DNA of 64,000 nt from an uncultured Lachnospiraceae bacterium (GTDB lineage Bacteria; Bacillota; Clostridia; Lachnospirales; Lachnospiraceae). The position numbers and the translations under genes were made by a program. The stretch's first letter is position 1. Every line of letters starts with the position of its first letter. The stretch covers positions 1 to 64,000 of the forward strand of contig CAJUBE010000024.1 of the NCBI GenBank assembly GCA_910584725.1, in the 5' to 3' direction. A model generated the notes under the pieces. That model was not told the origin of the DNA, made no database searches, and saw only the letters and a program-made list of their open reading frames with translations. Positions 19,906-27,949 of this stretch are shown here, in pieces.

Positions 19906-20787
19906 ATGGAACAACTGAATAGCTGGATCGGCGTCTATCTCGCAAGACTGCACATGCCTACCATGCACTGGAATGATGTGGCGGAAATAGCTATCCTGAC
20001 CTTTGTACTATATCATATTCTGGTATGGATTAAGAACACAAGAGCATGGGCTCTCTTAAAGGGCGTGATTGTGATTCTGGTGTTTATTGTAATCGCCGCT
20101 TTCTGTAAGATGAATACGATTCTTTGGATTGTTCCCAATATCATCAGCATTGCGGCCACGGCTTTCGTGGTAGTTTTGCAGCCTGAGCTCCGTGCGGCGC
20201 TGGAAGAGCTTGGAAGAAAAAATTTTGTCGCCTCCATTCTGGATTCCAACAAGCGGGAAACAGGACGTTTTTCCGACCGCACGGTAAATGAAATCGTGAA
20301 GGCGTCTTTTGAAATGGGAAAAGTGAAGACGGGCGCGCTCATTGTCATCGAGCACGAGCAGTCACTGAAAGAATATGAAAGAACAGGTATTGATGTGGAC
20401 GGCATTATTTCCAGCCAGCTTCTGATCAATATTTTCGAACACAATACCCCCCTGCATGACGGCGCGGTGATCGTCCGAGGAAATCGGGTTGTATCCGCAA
20501 CCTGCTATCTGCCGTTGTCGGACAATATGGCTCTCAGCAAGGATCTGGGGACGAGGCACCGTGCGGGCGTCGGCATTTCCGAAGTGACCGATTCCCTGAC
20601 GGTGATCGTGTCTGAGGAGACGGGCAAGATCAGCGTTGCCTACGGCGGCGCGCTTGAGCGTGGCTTGGATGCGGCGCGCTTGAAAGAGCGGCTTCTGGAA
20701 ATTCAGGATAAACCGGTAGAGGAGAAGAAGCGCAAGCTTTTTAAAGGCAAGAGCATAGGAAAGGCAGGGGTTAAGAATGAAGAATAA
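19906..20787 (+). CDS. cdaA: Diadenylate cyclase CdaA
   Basis: Membrane-bound enzyme that joins two ATP into c-di-AMP, the messenger controlling potassium and osmolyte uptake and wall homeostasis. The 293-residue protein has three N-terminal membrane helices (about residues 20-95) and a DAC domain with the catalytic motifs LHDGAVIV and GTRHRAGVG. The ATG at 19906 begins a sequence of normal family length; an in-frame ATG at 19837 would add 23 residues. It overlaps cdaR by 11 bp, and glmM follows, the classical cdaA-cdaR-glmM operon. The degrading enzyme gdpP is also in this window (40587). Confidence 0.96.
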   Translation: MEQLNSWIGVYLARLHMPTMHWNDVAEIAILTFVLYHILVWIKNTRAWALLKGVIVILVFIVIAAFCKMNTILWIVPNIISIAATAFVVVLQPELRAALEELGRKNFVASILDSNKRETGRFSDRTVNEIVKASFEMGKVKTGALIVIEHEQSLKEYERTGIDVDGIISSQLLINIFEHNTPLHDGAVIVRGNRVVSATCYLPLSDNMALSKDLGTRHRAGVGISEVTDSLTVIVSEETGKISVAYGGALERGLDAARLKERLLEIQDKPVEEKKRKLFKGKSIGKAGVKNEE

Positions 20788-22057
20788 GCTTACCCGAAAT
20801 TGGGGCTTAAAGATCGCCTCCTTTCTCAGCGCAGCAGTTCTCTGGCTGGTCGTTACGAATATCAACGATCCCATTATGACCTACCGCGTGACGGATGTGC
20901 CGGTCACCATTAAAAATGCGAATCTGATTACCGACAGGGGGCAGGTTTATGAGGTGCTTGACGGCACAGATATGATTGACGTGGTTACTGTCTCCGCGCC
21001 CAGGTCTATTATTGACTCCCTGGACAGGAGCAATATCGTGGCGGTGGCGGATATCAATGATCTGACCAGCGTAGATACGGTAGCCATCAAGCTTTCGACA
21101 AATAAATATAATGATAAGCTGGACAGCATACGCGGCAATATCGACAGTGTGCGCCTGAGCATTGAGGAAAAGCAGACCAAATCCTTTCCTGTGAAATCCG
21201 TTACGACGGGTGAAGCCCGCGAAGGTTTTATGGTGGGAAGCGTTACCACGGATCAGAACCTGATCCGCCTTTCCGGCCCGCAGTCCATTATTTCACAGGT
21301 CAGCAAGGCGCAGGCGGAGGTGGATATTTCTGGTTTTTCCAACAATATCAGTACGGTCGCGGATGTTCGTCTTTATGACGAGGATGGAAATGAGATTACT
21401 GCGCCGAACATTGAAAAAAGTATTTCCAGCGTACGTGTGAGCGTGGAGATTCTGGAGCGCAAAACGCTGCCTCTTACGTGTGAGGTGACGGGCACACCCG
21501 AAGACGGTTTCCAGTTTACAGGAGAGGTAACCTTCAGCAAGGGTGCAGTTACGGTGGCAGCCCGGTCCAAATTGCTGGAGAATGTGGAGGCGATTGCAAT
21601 TCCCGAGGGAATTCTTGACGTAACCGGCGCGTCGGAGGATGTGACTGTGCTTGTGGACCTTAATCAATACCTGCCCGACGGCGTGGTGCTGGCGGAAGAT
21701 AATTTTGTGGGCAGGGTCAACGCTACGGCAAAGATTGAGGCAGAGCGCGACCGTGCCGTGCGAATTCCAGTGGGACGGATTCGTTTTGACGGTCTTCCCG
21801 AAGGCTTCCGCGCTGTGATTACCGAACCTGCCAATGAGTGCAGCATTACGTTCAGCGGTCTGCTTGCCGTTCTGAACGAGGTGACGGCGGAGGAAGTGAC
21901 TGCCGTGGTGGATATGGAAGCATGGATGGCTGATGAAGATATGGATGAACTCACGGAAGGCAGTTATTGGATGCCCGTAAACGCTACTGTAGAAGGACGG
22001 GATCTCAGGCAGAATGGGGTCACGGAGGTGCGGGTGCATATTATTGAGGGAGAATAG
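20777..22057 (+). CDS. cdaR: CdaA regulator CdaR (YbbR repeats)
   Basis: Membrane-anchored extracellular regulator of CdaA. The 426-residue protein has one N-terminal membrane anchor (about residues 9-26, GLKIASFLSAAVLWLVV) followed by four YbbR repeats, each with the pattern of a short motif such as FPVKSVTTGEAREGFMVGSV and a following SVRVSVEI strand. It is translated from a start that overlaps the end of cdaA. A family-A hairpin element separates it from glmM. Confidence 0.94.
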   Translation: MKNKLTRNWGLKIASFLSAAVLWLVVTNINDPIMTYRVTDVPVTIKNANLITDRGQVYEVLDGTDMIDVVTVSAPRSIIDSLDRSNIVAVADINDLTSVDTVAIKLSTNKYNDKLDSIRGNIDSVRLSIEEKQTKSFPVKSVTTGEAREGFMVGSVTTDQNLIRLSGPQSIISQVSKAQAEVDISGFSNNISTVADVRLYDEDGNEITAPNIEKSISSVRVSVEILERKTLPLTCEVTGTPEDGFQFTGEVTFSKGAVTVAARSKLLENVEAIAIPEGILDVTGASEDVTVLVDLNQYLPDGVVLAEDNFVGRVNATAKIEAERDRAVRIPVGRIRFDGLPEGFRAVITEPANECSITFSGLLAVLNEVTAEEVTAVVDMEAWMADEDMDELTEGSYWMPVNATVEGRDLRQNGVTEVRVHIIEGE

Positions 22058-22158
22058 AGTGAAAAGAACTTCTAAAACTCAGCAGCAGAGGCTGCTTCGT
22101 TAAGAAGTTCTATGTTTCACTCGGGAGAATGCCCAAAATACGGGCATTCTCCGCAGAT
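22057..22158 (+). repeat. Family A covarying hairpin element, copy A2
   Basis: GAGTGAAA/TTTCACTC encloses AGAACTTCT/AGAAGTTCT with an AGCAGC-agag-GCTGCT tip, followed by GAATGCCC-aaaatac-GGGCATTC. It lies inside the cdaR-glmM gap and is nearly identical to copy A1 but lacks its tail. Confidence 0.85.
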
Positions 22159-22180
22159 ACATAAATATATGGAGGTGTGT

Positions 22181-23530
22181 ATGAGCAGATTATTTGGTAC
22201 GGATGGAGTCCGCGGAGTAGCGAATGAAGAACTGTCTCCGCTTCTGGCGATGCAGCTTGGCCAGGCGGGCGCGTATGTTCTGACAAGGGAGAACGAACAT
22301 AAACCGACAATTATGGTGGGTTGTGACACGAGAATATCGGGGGATATGCTGGCGAATGCGCTGATGGCAGGTGTCTGTTCCGTGGGCGCGAACGCGGTGT
22401 ATGTGGGCGTGGTGCCTACGCCGGCGGTGGCATACCTTACCAGAAAGTATAAAGTGGACGCGGGCGTTGTCATCTCCGCCTCCCACAATACCGTAGAGTT
22501 TAACGGCATTAAATTCTTTGACGGAGACGGTTATAAACTTCCCGACGCTCTGGAGGATGAAATCGAGGCGCTGATTAAGAGCGATATGAAGGGCGTGAAA
22601 TTTCCTACCGGCGCAAGCGTAGGTAAAATTAAGTACCGCACGGATGCCAGAGAAGAATATATTAACCACGCCATGAAGGCGGTGAATGTAGACCTGCGGG
22701 GCATGAAGATTGTGCTGGACTGCGCGGAGGGCGCGTCCTACTACACTTCCGTGGAGACTATGAAGGAGCTCGGCGCAGAGGTTGTAGCGATTCACAATAA
22801 TCCCGACGGTACGAATATCAACGCGAACTGCGGTTCCACCCATATGGAGGAACTGCAGGCGAGAGTCGTCTATGAGAAGGCACAGCTCGGTCTTGCCTTC
22901 GACGGGGATGCGGACAGACTGCTGGCGGTGGATGAGCTGGGAAATATCGTGGACGGCGACCAGATTATGGCCATTGTCGGCAATCATATGAAGTCGCAGG
23001 GAAAGTTGAACAAGAATACCATCGTCGCGACCGTGATGAGTAATCTGGGCTTTTTCCTGATGGGTGAAAAAAATAAGATTAAGATCGAGCAGACCAAGGT
23101 GGGCGACCGCTATGTGCTGGAACGGATGCGCGAGATCGGCGCAAGCCTCGGCGGCGAGCAGTCCGGCCACGTAATCTTTTTAGATGAAAATACAACCGGC
23201 GACGGACTCTTAAGCGCGCTGCATCTTTTACAGGTGGTTGTGGAGACAGGAAAACCGCTCTCTGAGCTTGCATCCATCATGGAAGTGATGCCGCAGGCGC
23301 TGGTCGGTGCGAAGGTGCCAAACCACAAGAAAGAAAAGTTTATGGACTATCCCGAGATCGCGGAGGCAATCGCCGCACTCGACAAAAAATTTGCAGGCGA
23401 AGGCCGCGTGTTGATCCGTCCCTCCGGCACGGAACCGCTTGTCCGCGTTATGATTGAAGGTAAAGATCAGAAGGTGATCACGCAGGAAGCGAAGAAGCTC
23501 GCTGAACTGATACAGAATATTATGCTGTAG
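22181..23530 (+). CDS. glmM: Phosphoglucosamine mutase
   Basis: Converts glucosamine-6-phosphate to glucosamine-1-phosphate for UDP-GlcNAc and peptidoglycan synthesis. The 449-residue protein begins MSRLFGTDGVRG, has the phosphoserine loop VVISASHNTVEFNG near residue 100, the metal-binding DGDADR near 245, the sugar-binding GGEQSGH near 325, and the phosphate loop RPSGTEPLVRVM near 415. The ATG at 22181 has GGAGGT 6 nt upstream; in-frame upstream starts lie within a repeat and are rejected. CdaA is known to interact with GlmM in related bacteria, consistent with the shared operon. Confidence 0.97.
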   Translation: MSRLFGTDGVRGVANEELSPLLAMQLGQAGAYVLTRENEHKPTIMVGCDTRISGDMLANALMAGVCSVGANAVYVGVVPTPAVAYLTRKYKVDAGVVISASHNTVEFNGIKFFDGDGYKLPDALEDEIEALIKSDMKGVKFPTGASVGKIKYRTDAREEYINHAMKAVNVDLRGMKIVLDCAEGASYYTSVETMKELGAEVVAIHNNPDGTNINANCGSTHMEELQARVVYEKAQLGLAFDGDADRLLAVDELGNIVDGDQIMAIVGNHMKSQGKLNKNTIVATVMSNLGFFLMGEKNKIKIEQTKVGDRYVLERMREIGASLGGEQSGHVIFLDENTTGDGLLSALHLLQVVVETGKPLSELASIMEVMPQALVGAKVPNHKKEKFMDYPEIAEAIAALDKKFAGEGRVLIRPSGTEPLVRVMIEGKDQKVITQEAKKLAELIQNIML

Positions 23531-23533
23531 GAC

Positions 23534-23563
23534 TTGAGATAAAGTATAGAGATATGGTATACT
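23534..23563 (+). promoter_or_regulatory. Promoter for the HPr gene
   Basis: TTGAGA (23534-23539) and TATACT (23558-23563) are 18 bp apart, just after the glmM stop. GAAAGAGGAAAAGG before the HPr start provides the ribosome site. Confidence 0.6.
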
Positions 23564-23594
23564 CATAGTATCATGTAAGAAAGAGGAAAAGGCA

Positions 23595-23858
23595 ATGGTA
23601 AGTCAGAAGGTAGTCATCAAAAACCCGACAGGGCTACATCTAAGACCGGCAGGCATCCTATGCAAAGAAGCGATGCAGTTTAAATCTCTGATAACCTTTA
23701 CATTTCGTGAAAATACAGCGAATGCCAAGAGTGTCCTAAGCGTGCTTGGGGCATGTGTCAAGTGTGGCGATGAAATCGAGTTTGTGTGTGACGGTGAAGA
23801 TGAGGAGGAAGCGCTCAAAGCGTTGGTTGACGCCATTGAGAGCGGTCTTGGAGAATAA
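23595..23858 (+). CDS. ptsH: HPr phosphocarrier protein
   Basis: Carries phosphate from enzyme I to sugar-specific PTS enzymes; in Firmicutes it is also a regulator via HPr kinase. The 87-residue protein has the active His15 in PTGLHLRPAG and the regulatory Ser46-type site in NAKSVLSVLGA, so it looks like a full dual-function HPr, not a Crh (which lacks His15). Enzyme I is not adjacent. A promoter lies upstream and a strong terminator directly downstream, so it is probably monocistronic. Confidence 0.9.
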   Translation: MVSQKVVIKNPTGLHLRPAGILCKEAMQFKSLITFTFRENTANAKSVLSVLGACVKCGDEIEFVCDGEDEEEALKALVDAIESGLGE

Positions 23859-23873
23859 TGTCACGTTCGGACG

Positions 23874-23905
23874 AACCCGCTGTATTTATGCAGCGGGTTC
23901 TTTCA
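23874..23905 (+). terminator. Terminator after the HPr gene
   Basis: AACCCGCTG and CAGCGGGTT pair perfectly over 9 bp with an 8-nt loop, followed by CTTTC. It starts 16 bp after the HPr stop. Confidence 0.75.
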
Positions 23906-23932
23906 TGTCAGCGACGTTCGCGTCGGCAATAA

Positions 23933-24054
23933 GCAGTGCGTAGGCAGCGAAACAGAGACGTGGGGAGCTTGCTCGCCAAAGCATCTGTTTTGCCGGATAC
24001 ATAGGGCGAATGCCCGTGAGCGAGATGGAGCAACGCGAAATCGAGCTGCACTGC
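23933..24054 (+). repeat. Multi-branched hairpin element before leuA
   Basis: An outer GCAGTGC/GCACTGC stem encloses AAACAGA/TCTGTTT (with GGGAGC/GCTC inside) and GGGC-gaat-GCCC. Similar multi-branched elements lie at 44809-44981 and 45040-45208. It could be a leader structure of leuA, but I see no T-box signature or Leu-rich leader peptide. Confidence 0.45.
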
Positions 24055-24097
24055 GGATATCATAAAACAGTTAAAGCAGACAGAAGGAGGAGCAGTC

Positions 24098-25780
24098 ATG
24101 TTAAATTATAAGAGATATCGCAGAAATCCTGTGGTGGATTATCCGGAAAGGGAATGGGTCAACAAGCAGATCGAGAAAGCGCCCGTATGGTGCAGTGTGG
24201 ATCTGCGCGACGGCAATCAGGCATTGATTGACCCTATGGTAGTTTCAGAAAAAATTGAATTTTTCAATTATCTGATTAAGCTTGGCTTTAAGGAAATCGA
24301 GATCGGTTTCCCGGCAGCCAGCCAGATCGAATTTGATTTTCTTCGCCAGCTTGTGGACAGGAAATTAATTCCCGACGACGTGGTTGTTCAGGTTCTGACC
24401 CAATGCAGAGAGGAGCTTTTAGAGCGCACCTTTGAATCCATCGAAGGCTGTAAACAGGCCATTGTGCACATTTACAACTCCACTTCCACCCTGCAGCGGG
24501 ACGTGGTTTTCAACATGAGCCGCGAGGAGATCACCAACATCGCCGTGGAGGGCGTTAGGATGGTGAAACGCCATGCCGCCAATTTCCCAGGCAAGGTGAT
24601 CCTGGAATACTCTCCGGAAAGCTTTACCGGCACTGAGCTGGACTACGCGCTGGAGGTCTGCAACGCGGTGCAGAGGGAGTGGGGCCCTACCAAAGAGAAT
24701 CCCATGATTATCAATCTTCCCTCCACAGTGGAGATGACAACGCCCAATGTCTTTGCGGACAGAATCGAGTGGATGAACAAACACCTGGAAAACAGGGAAG
24801 CCATCATCTTAAGCATACACCCTCACAACGACAGAGGAACCGGCGTGGCGACGGCTGAGCTTGCTCTGCTTGCAGGCGCGGAGCGCGTGGAGGGCACTCT
24901 TTTTGGAAACGGTGAGAGAACCGGAAACGTGGATATTTTAAATATTGCCTACAACATGTTCTCGCAGGGCATCGATCCCGAGCTTGCCATCGAGCATGTG
25001 AACGAGAGCATTGAAATTTACGAGAGATGCTGTAAGATTCCCGTGCACCCCAGACACCCTTACGCGGGAAAGCTGGTGTTTACCGCCTTCTCCGGCTCCC
25101 ATCAGGATGCCATCAACAAGGGCGTGAAGGCGATGAAGGAGCGCGGCGGCGAATATTGGGAGGTGCCCTACCTGCCCATTGACCCTGCGGATATCGGCAG
25201 GGAGTACGAGCCGATCGTGCGCATCAATTCCCAGTCCGGCAAAGGCGGTGTAGCCTTCGTCATGGACACATACTTTGGCTTCAAACTGCCCAAGGGAATG
25301 CACAGAGAGTTCGCCAATGTCATTCAGGCGATCTCCGAGAAGCAGGGAGAGGTCAGCCCGGATCAGATCATGGAGAGCTTCCGCCAGGAATATCTGCTGA
25401 AGAAAGAGCCGCTCCATTTCAGAAGACTGCGGGTGGACGATCTGAGCGAGGAGACGGAGTCAGAATTTGATACAAAGGTAACTGTGGTTTATACCGATCA
25501 TGGCGAGGAGAAGCGCTTTGAGGCGGTGGGAAACGGCCCCATCGACGCGGTAAAGCGCGGCCTGCAGGAAACGCTCGGCATCAATGTCAAGATACTGGAT
25601 TACGAGGAGCACGCGCTCCAGAGCGGCTCCAATTCCCAGGCGGCGGCTTATATCCATCTGCTGGATGCCGAGAGCGGCAGCGTGACCTACGGCGTGGGCG
25701 TCAGCTCCAACATCACGAGGGCATCCGTGCGGGCGATTTTCTCGGCTGTGAACCGGCTGGGGCTGGGAGAACATGTTTAA
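24098..25780 (+). CDS. leuA: 2-isopropylmalate synthase
   Basis: First committed enzyme of leucine synthesis, condensing acetyl-CoA with 2-oxoisovalerate. The 560-residue protein belongs to the longer LeuA type. The TIM-barrel signature VDLRDGNQALIDPM is at residues 36-49, the metal/catalytic motif HPHNDRGTGVATAELALLAGAERVEGTLFGNGERTGN lies at about 246-282 (written here in pieces in the literature as HPHND and GNGER), and the C-terminal regulatory LeuA dimer domain spans about 430-560. AGAAGGAGGAG precedes the start. No other leu genes are adjacent. Leucine feedback is expected from the regulatory domain. Confidence 0.95.
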   Translation: MLNYKRYRRNPVVDYPEREWVNKQIEKAPVWCSVDLRDGNQALIDPMVVSEKIEFFNYLIKLGFKEIEIGFPAASQIEFDFLRQLVDRKLIPDDVVVQVLTQCREELLERTFESIEGCKQAIVHIYNSTSTLQRDVVFNMSREEITNIAVEGVRMVKRHAANFPGKVILEYSPESFTGTELDYALEVCNAVQREWGPTKENPMIINLPSTVEMTTPNVFADRIEWMNKHLENREAIILSIHPHNDRGTGVATAELALLAGAERVEGTLFGNGERTGNVDILNIAYNMFSQGIDPELAIEHVNESIEIYERCCKIPVHPRHPYAGKLVFTAFSGSHQDAINKGVKAMKERGGEYWEVPYLPIDPADIGREYEPIVRINSQSGKGGVAFVMDTYFGFKLPKGMHREFANVIQAISEKQGEVSPDQIMESFRQEYLLKKEPLHFRRLRVDDLSEETESEFDTKVTVVYTDHGEEKRFEAVGNGPIDAVKRGLQETLGINVKILDYEEHALQSGSNSQAAAYIHLLDAESGSVTYGVGVSSNITRASVRAIFSAVNRLGLGEHV

Positions 25781-25788
25781 TTGACATG

Positions 25789-25827
25789 CTTGTTTCCCCT
25801 GCGCCTGCTGCAGATTGCGGGGAAAAC
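25789..25827 (+). terminator. Possible terminator after leuA
   Basis: GTTTCCCCTGC and GCGGGGAAAAC pair around a loop of about 13 nt. No T run follows, but an AT-rich 28-bp palindrome comes next. Confidence 0.5.
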
Positions 25828-25828
25828 G

Positions 25829-25856
25829 ATATATAAACGTAATTACGTTTATATAT
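25829..25856. repeat. Perfect 28-bp AT-rich palindrome
   Basis: ATATATAAACGTAA followed directly by its exact reverse complement TTACGTTTATATAT, with no spacer. It lies between leuA and the predicted toxin promoter. It may be an operator for a dimeric regulator or part of the leuA terminator; function unknown. Confidence 0.7.
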
Positions 25857-25871
25857 TTATCAAAAAGATGA

Positions 25872-25901
25872 TTGGCTCATCCTTTGTAGTTTTTATATAA
25901 T
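25872..25901 (+). promoter_or_regulatory. Promoter of the predicted toxin mRNA
   Basis: TTGGCT (25872-25877) and TATAAT (25896-25901) are 18 bp apart. Transcription would start near 25908, giving a leader with the sequence GGTGTTATCTTGAACGG that resembles the start of the convergent antisense RNA. Confidence 0.55.
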
Positions 25902-25991
25902 GAATATAGGTGTTATCTTGAACGGTAAGCGGTTCGCCTTTCGCCAAAATGAGTACATTTTGAGAACTTCCTGTATTTCAGAGGTGATACA

Positions 25992-26153
25992 ATGGAAAAT
26001 TCACGAAAGGTAAAGGATATGATGATAGAAACGACAGTACAGATTGTTGGTATCGTCGTGACGATAATCAGTATCATCGTCACGACAATCAATACCATCC
26101 AATCGTATCGGATACATAAACATCAGAAAAGCGACCGCCCCCACCACGGATGA
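25992..26153 (+). CDS. Small hydrophobic peptide, probable type I toxin (holin-like)
   Basis: A 53-residue peptide, too short for ordinary gene calling. It has a charged start (MENSRKVKDMM), one strongly hydrophobic helix rich in Val, Ile and Thr (about residues 14-36), and a basic tail ending KSDRPHHG. This is the layout of Firmicutes holin-like type I toxins, whose tails often end near NDRP/NNRP. CAGAGGTGA precedes the ATG. A convergent promoter and shared 5' and terminator sequences indicate an antisense RNA antitoxin. The peptide would act in the cell membrane. Family placement is by pattern, not by alignment. Confidence 0.65.
   Translation: MENSRKVKDMMIETTVQIVGIVVTIISIIVTTINTIQSYRIHKHQKSDRPHHG
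26055..26086. repeat. Hairpin inside the toxin coding sequence
   Basis: GTCGTGACGAT (26055-26065) and ATCGTCACGAC (26076-26086) are exact reverse complements, an 11-bp stem with a 10-nt loop, and weaker pairing (GGTAT/ATACC) extends it outward. It falls in the codons of the membrane helix. Confidence 0.75.
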
Positions 26154-26213
26154 GTTGCTTTCTTGATATGTAACATAAACCAAGGTGAACCGTTTGCTAA
26201 AGGGCAACACCTT
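26126..26213 (-). ncRNA. Predicted antisense RNA antitoxin
   Basis: On the minus strand TTGACA (26244-26249) and TAGTAT (26221-26226) are 17 bp apart, predicting a start near 26213. The RNA would begin AAAGGTGTTGCCC, fold AAGGTG against CACCTT, overlap the 3' end of the toxin frame and end at a shared bidirectional hairpin (AGCGAC/GTTGCT, 26130-26162). The convergent layout with similar 5' ends recalls the RNAI/RNAII arrangement of the enterococcal par locus. Confidence 0.55.
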
Positions 26214-26330
26214 TATAATTATACTATCGTAACTATTTCGTCGTGTCAACTCATTTTGTTGAAAAATATCAAAATAAAACATTATAATTGACATAATAAC
26301 AAAGTTTATGAATGAAAGGGAGGTATTCAT

Positions 26331-27047
26331 ATGGGGCAGATCGAGCAGTTAAAACAGTGGGTAAATGAGTCGGATAACATCGTCTTCTTCGGGGGTGCGG
26401 GGGTGTCCACGGAGAGCGGCATCCCGGATTTCCGAAGCGTGGACGGTCTTTATAACCAGCAGTACGACTACCCGCCGGAAACGATACTGAGCCATACTTT
26501 TTACAGAAGAAATACGGAGGAATTTTATCGCTTCTACCGCAATAAAATGCTCTGCCTCGACGCGAAGCCAAATGCCGCCCATTTAAAACTGGCGCAGTGG
26601 GAGCGCGAAGGAAAGCTCAAGGCGGTGGTGACGCAGAATATCGACGGGCTTCATCAGGCGGCGGGCAGCGAAAAGGTATACGAGCTACACGGCTCTGTCC
26701 TGCGCAATTTCTGCGAGAAGTGCCATAAATTTTATGACGTGAATTACATCGCCGATTCAGAGGGCGTGCCGAAATGTACCTGCGGCGGCGACATCAAGCC
26801 GGATGTGGTGCTCTACGAGGAGGGACTGGATCAGAATACCCTCTCGGGTGCGATCCGCGCGATCAGTGAGGCGGACGTTTTGATCGTGGGCGGCACTTCC
26901 CTAGCTGTTTATCCCGCTGCAGGACTGCTGGATTATTATAACGGAAATAAGCTGGTGCTCGTCAACAAGACTCCTACCGCGAGGGATGGGATTGCTGATC
27001 TGGTGGTGCAGGGGAGTATCGGGGAGATATTTTCGCAGTTGGATTAG
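26331..27047 (+). CDS. cobB: NAD-dependent protein deacylase (sirtuin)
   Basis: Removes acetyl or acyl groups from lysines using NAD+. The 238-residue protein has the NAD-binding GGAGVSTESGIPDFRS (about residues 20-35), QNIDGLHQAAG (about 103-113), the catalytic His in YELHGSV, and a structural zinc site of four cysteines (CEKCHKFYD...CTCGG). Length and motifs are those of a class III/U bacterial sirtuin, quite distinct from the SIR2-like protein at 56821. GAAAGGGAGG precedes the start. The Uma2-family gene follows after 20 bp. Confidence 0.95.
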   Translation: MGQIEQLKQWVNESDNIVFFGGAGVSTESGIPDFRSVDGLYNQQYDYPPETILSHTFYRRNTEEFYRFYRNKMLCLDAKPNAAHLKLAQWEREGKLKAVVTQNIDGLHQAAGSEKVYELHGSVLRNFCEKCHKFYDVNYIADSEGVPKCTCGGDIKPDVVLYEEGLDQNTLSGAIRAISEADVLIVGGTSLAVYPAAGLLDYYNGNKLVLVNKTPTARDGIADLVVQGSIGEIFSQLD

Positions 27048-27067
27048 AGAGAAGAGAGGAACGCTTT

Positions 27068-27676
27068 ATGGCAATTAAGGGCGGAAAGAGCTATACAATT
27101 GCGGATATCGAAGCCTTGCCGGAGGGAGAACGGGCGGAGTTGATTGATGGGGAAATGTTTCGGATGGATACACCGACGTGGACACATCAAGCGCTTTTGG
27201 TCAGGATGCTATTTGAGATTGAACTTTATATTAGAAAAAACAAGGGAAGCTGTAAGGTCATGCCTGCGCCCTTTGCAGTATACATCAAAAAAGACAAGCG
27301 TAATTACGTGGAGCCTGATATCTCCGTAATCTGTGATATGGAAAAGAAAAGCGAAAAGGGTTGCCAAGGCGCGCCGGACTGGGCGATTGAGATCGTATCG
27401 CCCTCCAGCGTAAAGATGGATTACGAGCGGAAGGTGAAGCTGTACGGCGAAGCGGGCGTGCGGGAATATTGGATTGTGGATGCGGAGAAGGAAACGGTGA
27501 CGGTGTACGATTTTGAGCACAGCAAAGCGTTTCGCCAACAAGACGTGTATACGCAAGGTACATGTGCCGCCGCTTTGAAACAATGTGAGGAACCCCTGCA
27601 TTATGCTTTCTCAGAAAAGATTAAAGCGGGGATTTTTGAGGATTTATATTTGAAGCTTTCAGAACTGGATATTTAA
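27068..27676 (+). CDS. Uma2-family (DUF820) putative endonuclease
   Basis: A 202-residue protein of the Uma2/DUF820 family, which has a PD-(D/E)XK nuclease-like fold. Visible family features are YTIADIEALPEGERAELIDGE at the N-terminus (quoted in part as ALPEGERAELIDGE), YVEPDISVICD (PD motif), and WAIEIVSPSS...DYERKVKLYGEAGVREYWIVD with the E-x-K type residues. The biological role of the family is not established. It is followed by a DUF951 gene; a decayed copy of this pair lies at 53770-54059. Confidence 0.85.
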   Translation: MAIKGGKSYTIADIEALPEGERAELIDGEMFRMDTPTWTHQALLVRMLFEIELYIRKNKGSCKVMPAPFAVYIKKDKRNYVEPDISVICDMEKKSEKGCQGAPDWAIEIVSPSSVKMDYERKVKLYGEAGVREYWIVDAEKETVTVYDFEHSKAFRQQDVYTQGTCAAALKQCEEPLHYAFSEKIKAGIFEDLYLKLSELDI

Positions 27677-27743
27677 TCAGGGAGGGCTTTCTCAAGTATG
27701 TATTCCCATGCTGTAATGCGGGCAGCACGGAATGGAGCATAAT

Positions 27744-27923
27744 ATGGACATTCAAGTCGGTGATATTTTAAAAATGAAAAAGCAGCACCCCTGTGGCTCC
27801 TCGGAGTGGGAGGTGCTGCGGATTGGCGCGGACTTTCGCCTGAAATGCACGGGCTGCGGGCATCAGATTATGATTCCGCGGGTGAAGGCGGAGAAGAACG
27901 TGCGGGGTGTGGTGCGGGAATAG
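27744..27923 (+). CDS. DUF951 family protein
   Basis: A 59-residue protein with MDIQVGDILKMKKQHPCGSS at the start and CTGCGHQIMIPR later, matching DUF951, a small Firmicutes family often found near chromosome-maintenance genes. Cysteines in HPCGS and CTGCG suggest a zinc-binding fold. The ATG at 27744 is preferred over 27732 because GGAG lies 6 nt upstream. Function unknown. A decayed paralogue is at 53892-54059. Confidence 0.85.
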   Translation: MDIQVGDILKMKKQHPCGSSEWEVLRIGADFRLKCTGCGHQIMIPRVKAEKNVRGVVRE

Positions 27924-27949
27924 TACGTCAACCATAATCTTTTTTACAT

